This document shows, piece after piece, positions 56,633 through 64,000 of a stretch of DNA of 64,000 nt. The DNA comes from Gammaproteobacteria bacterium. Its GTDB lineage: Bacteria > Pseudomonadota > Gammaproteobacteria > Ga0077536. The notes below the pieces were generated by a model that was given only the letters and a program-made list of their open reading frames with translations, was not told the DNA's origin and searched no databases. Positions within the stretch are counted from its first letter, which is position 1. Each line of letters starts with the position of its first letter. Location of the stretch: the NCBI GenBank assembly GCA_020849475.1, contig JADLGE010000083.1, forward strand, positions 1 to 64,000, in the 5' to 3' direction. Made by a program: the position numbers and the translations under genes.

Positions 56633-58453
56633 GTGACCCGCACCCACCACGCTGACGGCGCAGCCCGCAGACTGTCGCCCATGCTGCTCGCGGTACTCGC
56701 CAACCGCTTCGATGGCGTGGTGCGCGAGATGACCAACACCATGTTGCGCACCGGTCGCTCGGCGGTAATCAACTCGGCGCGCGATTTTTCCTGCGGCATC
56801 ACCACTGCTGACAATCAATTGTTCGCGACCGCTGAAGGTTTGCCGGCCCATACCTATGGTCTCAACCTGCAGACTGCGGCGATGTGCGCCTTCCATGACG
56901 ACATCGCCGAAGGCGATGCCTATCTGCACAACGATCCCTACAGTGGTAATTCCCATCCCGCCGACCACACGCTCATCGTGCCGGTGTTCTGGCAAGGCCA
57001 GCACATGTTCAATGTGTGTGCCAAGGCGCATCAGGCCGATATTGGCAACAGCCTGCCCACCACCTACCACGCCGCTGCGCGCGACATCTACGAGGAAGGC
57101 GCGCTGATCTTCCCGGCCGTACGCGTGCAGCGCGGCGGACGCAACATCGACGACATCATCCGCATGTGCCAGCGACGCATTCGCGTGCCGGACTACTGGT
57201 ACGGCGATTTCCTGGCCATGCTGGCTGCGGTGCGCACCGGCGAAAAGCGCATCCATGAAGTGTTCGCGAAATATGGCGCCGAGACGCTCGCGCGTTTCGT
57301 GACCGAGTGGTTCGACTACAGCGAAGCGCGCATGCGCCAGGCTATCCGCAATCTGCCGGCGGCGACCGTCGAGCGCCGCAGCGCGCACGATCCCCTGCCA
57401 CCGATGATGCCTGACGGCATTCCCGTGCATGCGAAGGTGACGGTCGACCCGCAAGCCGCGCGTGTGGTCATCGACCTGACCGCCAACATCGACAACATGG
57501 ACAACGGGCTCAATCTTTCCGAAGCCTGTTCGATCAGCAATTCCGTGGCTGGCATCTTCAACTGCCTGCCGAGTGATATCCCACGCAACGGCGGCTCCTA
57601 TCGCTGCGTGGAAGTGAAGCTGCGTGAAGGCGCGGCTATAGGTATTCCGCGTTTTCCCCACAGCTGTTCGGTGGCGACCACCAATGTGTCCGACCGCCTG
57701 CTCAACACCGTGCAGGCGGCGCTGTCTGATCTCGGTGAAGGCTATGGTCTGGCCGAGGGCGGCATCGGCATGGGCGCCGGCTTCTGCGTGATCTCGGGTC
57801 GTGATCCGCGCCATGGCGATCATCCCTACGTGAATCAACTCATCATCGGCAACAACGGCGGCCCGGCCAGTCCGACATGCGATGGCTGGGTGACCTACGG
57901 TATTCCAGTCGTCGCCGGCCTCATGTATCGCGACAGCGTGGAAGTGAGCGAATTGAGTTACCCCATTCACTATCGCGAGATTCGTCTCACCACCGACACC
58001 ATGGGCGCCGGCCGGCGGCGCGGCGGACCCGGTGTCGAGATCACCTATGGGCCGAGCGACGGGCCAATGACCGTGGTGTTCGCGGCCGACGGCCAGGTCA
58101 ATCCGGCGCGCGGCGTGCGCGGCGGCGGTGACGGCAACATCGGGGCCATGCACGTCATCGAGCGCGACGGCAGCCGTGTACGCGCGCCCAGCGTCGGGCA
58201 AATCGTGCTGGATGTCGGCATGTGGCTGAACGGCGTTGAAACGTCTGGCGGTGGCTATGGCGACCCTTTGGATCGGGAACCGGAGCGCGTGCGTGAAGAC
58301 GTGCTCGAACGCCACGCGACATTCGAACACGCGCGGACAGTCTATGGCGTGGTGTTCAACGACGCGCGCCTCAATGACGCGCTGGCGGTGGATGTCGAGG
58401 CCACGCACAAGCAACGCGCTGCGTTGCGCGCGGCACGGCTGCGTGCACATTGA
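56633..58453 (+). CDS. hyuB: Hydantoinase/oxoprolinase subunit B (HyuB)
   Basis: 606 aa from a GTG at 56633 with GAGGAG 6 nt upstream; the open frame upstream overlaps hyuA and is non-coding. HyuB marks: RFDGVVREMTNTMLRTGRSAVINSARDFSCGITTADNQL, NDPYSGNSHPADHTLIVPVF, IPRNGGSYRCVEVKL and the C-terminal GGGYGDPLDREPERV. It is the metal-dependent catalytic partner of HyuA. The stretch GAGRRRGGPG is conserved in the family. A class III aminotransferase follows after 21 bp. Confidence 0.92.
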   Translation: MTRTHHADGAARRLSPMLLAVLANRFDGVVREMTNTMLRTGRSAVINSARDFSCGITTADNQLFATAEGLPAHTYGLNLQTAAMCAFHDDIAEGDAYLHNDPYSGNSHPADHTLIVPVFWQGQHMFNVCAKAHQADIGNSLPTTYHAAARDIYEEGALIFPAVRVQRGGRNIDDIIRMCQRRIRVPDYWYGDFLAMLAAVRTGEKRIHEVFAKYGAETLARFVTEWFDYSEARMRQAIRNLPAATVERRSAHDPLPPMMPDGIPVHAKVTVDPQAARVVIDLTANIDNMDNGLNLSEACSISNSVAGIFNCLPSDIPRNGGSYRCVEVKLREGAAIGIPRFPHSCSVATTNVSDRLLNTVQAALSDLGEGYGLAEGGIGMGAGFCVISGRDPRHGDHPYVNQLIIGNNGGPASPTCDGWVTYGIPVVAGLMYRDSVEVSELSYPIHYREIRLTTDTMGAGRRRGGPGVEITYGPSDGPMTVVFAADGQVNPARGVRGGGDGNIGAMHVIERDGSRVRAPSVGQIVLDVGMWLNGVETSGGGYGDPLDREPERVREDVLERHATFEHARTVYGVVFNDARLNDALAVDVEATHKQRAALRAARLRAH

Positions 58454-58474
58454 TAACTTGCGGGAGCACTGACC

Positions 58475-59830
58475 ATGGCCACCAGCGCAATCCGAACCGC
58501 CGAGGATGAACGTCTGCCGATGCTGCTCGGCTTTCAGCGCGTCTCCGACAACACCGCGATTGCAACGCGCTTCATGGAGTACGGGCGCGGCATCTACGTC
58601 TACGACACGGACGGCCGTGAATACATCGAGGCCACTGCGTCGTTCTATGTTGCCTCTCTCGGTTATCAGAACGCCGAATTGATCGACGCCATCGAACGCC
58701 AGTATCGCGAGCTGCCGTTCTTCGTGTCGGCGCTGCATCGCACCAGCCGCGCATCGTTGGAGCTGGCCGAGAAACTGGTCAGCCTGGTGCCAGTGGCAGG
58801 CGCGCACATGTTGTTCGGCTCGACCGGCTCTGAAGCGATCGACTTCCTTATCAAGCTGCTGCGCTTCGGCGCCGTCGCGCGCGGTGAGCCGCAACGCACG
58901 ACCATCATCGGCCGCCACGGCAGCTATCACGGCGGCACCATTGCGTCCGCCAGTCTCACCGGCGGGCATCACGAGGAGTTCGGCCTGCCCATCGCTGGTT
59001 TTCGCCATGTCGCGCAGCCGGACTATCACGGCGAGCGCGAACCCGGTGAAAGCCAGACGGCGTTCTGCCAGCGCCTGGCGCGCGAACTCGAAACACTGAT
59101 AACACACGAACCGGCTGACAGCATCGCCGCGTTCTTTTGCGAGCCGATAAGTTTTTCGGCCGGCTTCAAGTTGCCGCCGGCCGACTATTTCCCAAGCATC
59201 GTGCCGGTGCTCGACGCCCACGGCATCGAACTCGTCGCTGACGAAGTGGTGACCGGTTGTGGCCGCACGGGCCAATGGTGGGGCAGTCAGAGTTTTGGCC
59301 TGACGCCCGCCCACGCGACCATGGCCAAGGGCATCACCTCGGGTTACTTCCCGTTGTCGGCGGTGGCTATCGGCGAAAACCTGTATCGCGATCTTGAGCG
59401 CGGCTCGGAACGCATCGGCACACTGGCTCATGCCGGCACCTATGCCGCGCATCCGGTCGGCGCCGCCGCGGCCTTGAAGACCCTCGAAATCATTGAGCGC
59501 GATGGCCTGGTCGAGCACGCCGCGCGCATGGGCGAGCGTCTGGGTGCGCGGCTGCTAGACTTGGCGGAACATCCCTTGGTCGGTGACGTGCGCAGCGCGG
59601 GGCTCGCCGCGTGCCTCGATTTCTTACGTCGCGATGGCGACGATCGGCCGATCAACGACGACGCCGATGCGGTGCTGGAACGCGTGTATTCCAAACTCCT
59701 CGAGCGCGGGGTGGTGGCGCGCCCGGCAGGGCGCAGCCTCATCATCGCGCCGCCGCTGGTGATCGAGGCCGATGAAATTGACGAGATCTGTCGACGCGTG
59801 AGCCTTGCGCTCGACGACGCGCTGCGCTGA
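58475..59830 (+). CDS. Class III (omega-type) aminotransferase
   Basis: 451 aa. A PLP enzyme with the Schiff-base lysine K285 in ATMAKGITSGYFPLSAV, the cofactor Asp in LVADEVVTGCGRTG, and the N-terminal YVYDTDGREYIEATASFYVASLGY. It resembles omega-amino acid:pyruvate or diamine aminotransferases. It is third in the hyu operon. Together with HyuAB it suggests a nitrogen-containing ring compound whose ring is opened and whose amino group is transferred. It shares only the general fold with the GSA-type aminotransferase at 52401. Confidence 0.88.
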   Translation: MATSAIRTAEDERLPMLLGFQRVSDNTAIATRFMEYGRGIYVYDTDGREYIEATASFYVASLGYQNAELIDAIERQYRELPFFVSALHRTSRASLELAEKLVSLVPVAGAHMLFGSTGSEAIDFLIKLLRFGAVARGEPQRTTIIGRHGSYHGGTIASASLTGGHHEEFGLPIAGFRHVAQPDYHGEREPGESQTAFCQRLARELETLITHEPADSIAAFFCEPISFSAGFKLPPADYFPSIVPVLDAHGIELVADEVVTGCGRTGQWWGSQSFGLTPAHATMAKGITSGYFPLSAVAIGENLYRDLERGSERIGTLAHAGTYAAHPVGAAAALKTLEIIERDGLVEHAARMGERLGARLLDLAEHPLVGDVRSAGLAACLDFLRRDGDDRPINDDADAVLERVYSKLLERGVVARPAGRSLIIAPPLVIEADEIDEICRRVSLALDDALR

Positions 59831-59845
59831 ACGTCGCGGCGGACC

Positions 59846-60388
59846 TCAGCGCGCCGCCACCGGCGACCGCTTCAAAGTACTGAACACATCCAGCAACTGA
59901 TCGGCCAGACTGACCGCCGCGCGCCGAGTCATGCGTTCGTCGTTCATCGCGCCGCGCAGATCGGCCTCGACACGCGCGACCGCGAGATCGCGATGGACGT
60001 CTACCAGGAACACCCGCAGCCACGACACCAGGAAACTGAATTTGCGCTGCACGCCGAAGGCCACCCAGTCGGCGCCCGCCGCACGGCCGAGCGCCGCGAC
60101 CGCGGCGGGGTGGGCGATGAAATAGCCATTTGACGCCAGCGCGCGCGTCTCGGCGTCCACGCTGTGCTCGATGATGGTCACGCCGCTGGCTTTCAGGCGC
60201 TCGCGCAGGAACGGCGCGAGCGCCGCCGAGCGTGCGAGTTCGGCAGGCACGCGCGGCAGCAAGGTGTCGTCCTCGAGCCCGAAGTCGAGCACCAGCACCC
60301 GTTCACCAGCTGCGTTGGCGGCGCCGGCAAAGAGCATGAGTGCGGCGAACAGTGCGGGGAACAGGCGTGAGCGATGCAGTGCACGCAT
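59846..60388 (-). CDS. Exported DUF2380-like protein
   Basis: 180 aa with a clear signal peptide (LFPALFAALMLFAGAANAAG). The mature part starts RVLVLDFGLEDDTLLP, similar to DUF2380 proteins (family proposed from the VLDFxLxD motif). A hydrophobic segment FLVSWLRVFLVDVHRD may attach it to a membrane. Function unknown. It is convergent with the aminotransferase gene (15 bp between stops). Confidence 0.65.
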   Translation of the reverse strand: MRALHRSRLFPALFAALMLFAGAANAAGERVLVLDFGLEDDTLLPRVPAELARSAALAPFLRERLKASGVTIIEHSVDAETRALASNGYFIAHPAAVAALGRAAGADWVAFGVQRKFSFLVSWLRVFLVDVHRDLAVARVEADLRGAMNDERMTRRAAVSLADQLLDVFSTLKRSPVAAR

Positions 60389-60638
60389 GGTGAATATCCA
60401 AGGTGCGGCCCATTGCCGCGATGATCAAGTTAGCGCGCAGAGGCGTTTGTGCGAAAGGTCAGGCTGCCCGCCGCGGGCCGGGCATTTTGCCCGAGGGTCA
60501 CGCAGGCTGCCCGTCGCGCTGCTGTCGCTGTAGAGCGCGCGCCGGCGCGAAGTACCTCACACAATCCGTCGGCGGCGCCCGCTAGCGCGTGGGTATACTC
60601 GAGGCACGGTGCAAGGGCGGGGAGTAGGAGAGGGAACC

Positions 60639-63098
60639 ATGGAACGACATCGTGCACGACCGCGCTGCCTTGCAGCCGCACTCGCCTCGGCGCTCGCGAC
60701 TGTTACTGCCGAGGGCGCTGACCATACCCGCGAGGTCGTACGCGCGGGCGACGACTTCGGTGGTCCGGGCAGCGCCTTCACGTCTTTCATCGCGCCCACC
60801 ATCAACAATGCCGGCGCGGTGGTGTTCAATGCGCGTCTTGCCGGCGACGCCATCACCGGGGCAAACAACAGCGGCGTCTATCGTTACCAACTGACTGCGC
60901 CCGCGTTGCCGGTGGTCAACGGCTTGGTCGAATTACTGCGCGAAGGCAACTCGTTCGCTGCCGGCAGCGGCGCACTCACCCCGGCCGACCTGTTCCTGGC
61001 GCGCGTACAGCTCGAGAAGCCGGTGTTCAACCTTGCGGTGCCGGTAGTCGGCAAATTCGACGCCATCGCGGCGCAGGTGCGCACCGTCGGTGGCCTGGCC
61101 GCGGGCGATTCGGTCATCGTCGTGGAGGAGCTCAACCTGCCGGGGTTCGCGCTCGCCGGTGTCGAAGGCGAAGACCTGCCGGGTGGCAACGGCAGCTTGC
61201 GCGATCTGGCCGGTTTCAATCTGTTCGGCGTGGGCATCAACGGTGAAACCGGCTTCTTTGCCGCGATGAATAACACCACCGGCGGCACAGCGGACGACAC
61301 CGCGCTGTTCCGCTATCAGAACGGTGTGCTCACCGAACTGGTACGCGAAGGCGATGCGCCCAGCGGCACGACGCTCTCCGGCGTGTTCTCGCCGCGCATG
61401 AACCGCACGGGTGAAGTGGCCTTCCTGGGCGGACTCGCGAGCGGCGACGTCACCACCGACAGCGCCGTGTTCCGCATCGCCGGCAATGGCACGGCGACCT
61501 CGCGCATCGTGGTCGAGGGCGACGCCGTGCCCGGTGGTGATGGTGAATTCGGCACGTTTGGCGAAGTGAGCATCAACGGCGCGGGCGATGTGGCATGGAC
61601 CGCGCTGTTGCGCAACACCGATGGTCTGCCGGGCACGCCTTTCGCCGGCAGCACGGCGCTCGACGACAGTGCTCTTTATCTAGCGCGCGCCAACGGCACG
61701 CTGCTGCAACTCGCGCGGGAAGGTGACGAAGTGAGTCCCGGCGGTGCGCGCCTGGGCGCGCTGGCCGATGCGTTCAGCGGTGACGTGCCACGACCGAGTT
61801 TCAACGACGATGGCGCGGCGGCCTTCCGCGCCGAGCTGTTCAATGGGGACGCCGAGACCAGCACCGGCATTTTTATCGCCGCGCCTGATGGCCTCACCGA
61901 GATCGCGCGCAGTGGTGCGGCCTACGACGACGGCCTGTTCGGCAGCTTCGATCACCCGGTCATCAACAACCGTCGTATGGTGGCCTTCAAGACCGAGATA
62001 GTGGCCGGCGATGTGAGCGGTGAAGAAGGCACGGTGCCCGTCCTCGAGACCGCGCTGGTGGTCTCCGACGGTATCGATTTCGCCACCGTCGCGCGCGAGG
62101 GCGATGTGCTCGATGGTGGCACCGTGTTCGACATCGACTTCAACGCTGACCCGACCGGGCCGTCCAATGGTTTCGACGATCTCGGACGCGTCGCCTACCA
62201 GGTGACCTACGCGAACGGCGTGCGCGCCATCAACGTGTGGACGCCACGCGCCCTGTGGCGCGGCAGCTTCGCGCCGCCCGATGGCGAAGCGCAGTGGGAC
62301 GACGCGCACAACTGGCGTTTCGGCATGCTGCCCGGCGCGGCGCAGGATGCCGATATCGTCACTACCGGCGGTGTCATCCATGGCCCGGGCCACGACACCA
62401 CGCTGGCCTCGCTGACGGTGGGCGGCTCCACCCGTCTGCTACTCGGCAGCGGTGGACTCGGCACCATCGGTGGCTTGGCCATTGGCGCCGACGCGAGTGT
62501 AGAAGGTGGCGGCGCGGTGTCCGGACCGGTCTCCAATGAGGGCGCCATCCATGTCACGCCGGGCCACGCGCTGACCATGAACGGCGAACTCGTGAACGGC
62601 GGTGAAATCCGCGTCGACGCTGTCGCCACTGTGCGCTTTGCGGGCGGCTATGCCGGCAGCGGCTTCATCAGCGGCGCGGGCGCCAGCCTGTTCGAAGGTG
62701 GGCTCAGACCCGGCGACAGCCCGACGCTCATGCAGGTCGAAGGCGATATGGTGCTCGGCGACGCCAATGAGACCGTGCTCGAAATCGCCGGGCTGGCGCG
62801 CGGCATGCAGTACGACGCGCTGGACGTCGGCGGTCATCTCACGCTCGGCGGCTCGCTGCGTATTGCGCTGCTGGACGGCTTCCAACTGGCCGCGGGGCAG
62901 AGCTTCCTGCTGTTCGATGCCGGATTGCTGGACGGTGGCTTCGCTGACCTGCTGCTGCCCGAAATTGATGGCCTGACGCTCGCCTGGGGGCGTGACTCGC
63001 ACAGTCTGCGGCTCTCGGTGCAGGCGGTGCCGGTGCCGGACATGGCCTGGATGTTCGCCGCTGTTGCCTTGTGGATGCACCGCCGCCGGCGCCCTTGA
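60639..63098 (+). CDS. Large secreted NxxGxxAF-repeat protein with VPxP C-terminal sorting signal
   Basis: 819 aa from the ATG at 60639 (GGAG/AGGGA upstream); an ATG at 60609 is less likely. Signal peptide (about 1-27). About six repeats with the NxxGxxAF-type motif occur over residues 40-540: NNAGAVVF, NRTGEVAF, NGAGDVAW, NDDGAAAF, NNRRMVAF and DDLGRVAY, probably beta-propeller-like blades. A second glycine-rich beta region (about 545-790) precedes VPVPDMAWMFAAVALWMHRRRRP, a VPxP-type C-terminal signal for PEP-CTERM-like sorting. It is a probable extracellular or surface protein. Codon use matches its neighbours. Nothing else is seen in the 250 bp before it beyond a TATACT -10-like box near 60592. 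Confidence 0.8.
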   Translation: MERHRARPRCLAAALASALATVTAEGADHTREVVRAGDDFGGPGSAFTSFIAPTINNAGAVVFNARLAGDAITGANNSGVYRYQLTAPALPVVNGLVELLREGNSFAAGSGALTPADLFLARVQLEKPVFNLAVPVVGKFDAIAAQVRTVGGLAAGDSVIVVEELNLPGFALAGVEGEDLPGGNGSLRDLAGFNLFGVGINGETGFFAAMNNTTGGTADDTALFRYQNGVLTELVREGDAPSGTTLSGVFSPRMNRTGEVAFLGGLASGDVTTDSAVFRIAGNGTATSRIVVEGDAVPGGDGEFGTFGEVSINGAGDVAWTALLRNTDGLPGTPFAGSTALDDSALYLARANGTLLQLAREGDEVSPGGARLGALADAFSGDVPRPSFNDDGAAAFRAELFNGDAETSTGIFIAAPDGLTEIARSGAAYDDGLFGSFDHPVINNRRMVAFKTEIVAGDVSGEEGTVPVLETALVVSDGIDFATVAREGDVLDGGTVFDIDFNADPTGPSNGFDDLGRVAYQVTYANGVRAINVWTPRALWRGSFAPPDGEAQWDDAHNWRFGMLPGAAQDADIVTTGGVIHGPGHDTTLASLTVGGSTRLLLGSGGLGTIGGLAIGADASVEGGGAVSGPVSNEGAIHVTPGHALTMNGELVNGGEIRVDAVATVRFAGGYAGSGFISGAGASLFEGGLRPGDSPTLMQVEGDMVLGDANETVLEIAGLARGMQYDALDVGGHLTLGGSLRIALLDGFQLAAGQSFLLFDAGLLDGGFADLLLPEIDGLTLAWGRDSHSLRLSVQAVPVPDMAWMFAAVALWMHRRRRP

Positions 63099-63245
63099 GG
63101 CCGGTGGGGCGTCGCGGTTCTCCATCCTTGGCCATGGCGGTCGCTAACGGCTGACGGTCTGCCGCGTCACGGCGCATGCTCGAACTGTCGGGCCGCGGCC
63201 CGGGTTTCGCCCTGCATGGGCACTATCTTCTGGAGGTGAATTGAC

Positions 63246-63839
63246 ATGACATCATCGAAATCACGCGAAGCCTGGGTCGAGATCCCGGGCCCGGCGAGCC
63301 ACAGTGAGCAGGCCGGCCCCTATGACTTCGGCTTCGTGCCGGCCATGGGACGGCTGCTGGCGGCTCATCCGCTCATCGGCCCGGCCTTCATGGCGCTCTA
63401 TGGCGCCGTCATGTTCGCCCCAGACGGCGCACTCAGCCGCGGTGAGCGTGAATTCGTCGCAGGCGTGGCCGCCGCTGCGCAGGGCTGCACCTACTGAACC
63501 GAGTCCCATACAGAATTCCTCCGTGTCGAGGGAGAAAGCCTGGAACTCGCGCAAGCCATCAAGCATCGGCGTTGGCGTGAAGTGGTCGACCTGACCGCCC
63601 GCCAGCGTGCGCTGGGTGAGCTCGCGGAAAAACTGTCGGCGACGCCGACCCGCATGCTGGAGCGTGACTGGCAGCCGTTGCGTGATCTCGGGTTCGATGA
63701 CCGGGCGTGCCTGGAAGTCGCGCACATCGTCGGTATCTTCAACCACCTCACGCGGCTTGCCGACGGACTGGGGCTCGAGCTCGACGCCGCCACGCGGGCC
63801 GCTGCCGAGTCGGGTGTGGCGCTGCGACGTCCGGACTGA
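63246..63839 (+). CDS. Peroxidase-related AhpD/CMD-like protein with in-frame TGA, candidate selenoprotein
   Basis: 197 aa if the TGA at 63495-63497 is read as selenocysteine (residue 84). The frame is otherwise open from the ATG at 63246 (GGAGGTG 7 nt upstream) to the TGA at 63837-63839. The protein belongs to the alkylhydroperoxidase AhpD/carboxymuconolactone decarboxylase-like group (peroxidase-related, TIGR01926-like; FDDRACLEVAHIVGIFNHLTRLADGLG near the end). The active-site pattern E-x11-C-x2-C-x3-H maps to E69, C81, U84, H88. C81-T-Y-U84 would be a CxxU redox centre for peroxide or thiol chemistry. Alternatives are a point mutation (TGC to TGA), a sequencing error, or two genes split by a real stop. 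No sel genes are in the window. Confidence 0.75.
63495..63497 (+). other. In-frame TGA, probable selenocysteine codon
   Basis: It replaces the second Cys codon of the CxxC motif in the AhpD-like gene; the next codons (ACC GAG TCC CAT) continue the family sequence without frameshift. Serving as a stop here would leave an 83-aa fragment without its resolving residue or helper H88. Confidence 0.7.
63516..63533 (+). promoter_or_regulatory. Candidate bacterial SECIS stem-loop
   Basis: TTCCTC (63516-63521), loop CGTGTC, GAGGGA (63528-63533) form a 6-bp stem with one U-G pair. The loop contains G residues 26-28 nt after the TGA, within the range used by SelB-read bacterial SECIS elements. The stem is short and may be extended or different in vivo. 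Confidence 0.4.
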
Positions 63840-63882
63840 TACGTGCCTATCCCTGGCCGGCGAGGCCGCCGCGCGGCGCGGC

Positions 63883-64000
63883 CTACGGCGGGTGAGACGT
63901 CGAGAAAGCGCCACGCCACGCGGCCGCGGGGTGAGGAGCCTGCAGGCGGTCGTGACCGAAGAGCTTGCGACGCAGGCTGCCGGGCTGGTAGCCCGTGGCC
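63883..64000 (-). CDS. Possible 3' end of a gene entering from the right edge
   Basis: A minus-strand frame open from the window edge to a TAG at 63883-63885 reads about 38 residues including GYQPGSLRRKLFGHDR, with codon use typical of this genome. Too short to identify. It could also be chance; the neighbouring bases 63840-63882 hold nothing else recognisable. Confidence 0.3.
   Translation of the reverse strand, partial: ATGYQPGSLRRKLFGHDRLQAPHPAAAWRGAFSTSHPP

Noticed and set aside
56594-59518. 974-codon open frame on the minus strand, the longest in the window
   Set aside because: It is antisense to hyuB and the omega-aminotransferase, both of which have clear homology. High GC leaves long open shadow frames, and its translation shows no known domain.
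63246-63497. Treating the AhpD-like gene as two genes or a pseudogene split by a stop
   Set aside because: The frame does not shift, no other lesion is seen, and the TGA is exactly at the redox residue; a selenocysteine codon explains more. Still listed as an alternative in the feature.

Overview
The window is high-GC and almost wall-to-wall coding. It carries typical gammaproteobacterial chromosomal genes (rplM-rpsI, coq7, degQ-like, oxyR, rmuC, zapE, pyk, ssb, uvrA, lgt-thyA-folA, apaG-apaH) mixed with catabolic genes (2-hydroxyacyl-CoA lyase, two luciferase-like oxidoreductases, an N-acyl-D-amino-acid deacylase-like amidohydrolase, a hydantoinase cluster). I would call it a free-living, probably environmental, gammaproteobacterium. 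The sequence alone does not fix the genus.

Layout. 1-1086: edge of an integrated element, with a truncated P4-type tyrosine integrase reading away from an intact tRNA-Gln(CUG) and clustered short repeats between them. 1145-10927: housekeeping block (S23-like protein, S9, L13, Coq7, periplasmic protease, OxyR, HAD phosphatase, RmuC, radical SAM protein, ZapE). 11062-15068: small orphan protein, ferredoxin-type sulfite reductase plus DUF934 protein, and a receiver-Ser/Thr kinase fusion. 15178-31000: Lon, pyruvate kinase, SSB, a YajR-like transporter, UvrA, PfkB-type kinase, DUF255 thioredoxin-fold protein, Lgt-ThyA-FolA, ApaH-ApaG. 31050-40514: LLM oxidoreductases, an orphan oxidase subunit III/IV group, a HACL1-like lyase, a LysR regulator and an amidohydrolase. 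40588-45316: EmrAB-TolC-type efflux set with its own TetR regulator and a likely operator. 45328-49675: cold-shock/DUF1294 fusion, VOC protein and a large M50 protease with a helical C-terminal half. 49691-59830: a catabolic unit built around a palindromic operator, with GntR regulator, aminotransferase, symporter and acyl-CoA-dehydrogenase-like flavoprotein on one side and HyuA-HyuB-aminotransferase on the other. 59846-63098: DUF2380-like exported protein and a large NxxGxxAF-repeat protein with a VPxP-type C-terminal sorting signal.

The most striking locus is at 63246-63839. An AhpD-like/peroxidase-related gene is interrupted only by one in-frame TGA, and that TGA sits exactly where the second cysteine of the CxxC active site belongs (C81-T-Y-TGA84). 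The flanking E69 and H88 are kept at AhpD spacing, the reading frame continues in full, and a short stem-loop lies 19-36 nt downstream. The simplest reading is a selenoprotein with a CxxU redox centre. No sel genes are in the window, so the claim depends on the rest of the genome.

No CRISPR array, rRNA or complete transposon was seen, and no gene-free stretch exceeds about 265 bases.
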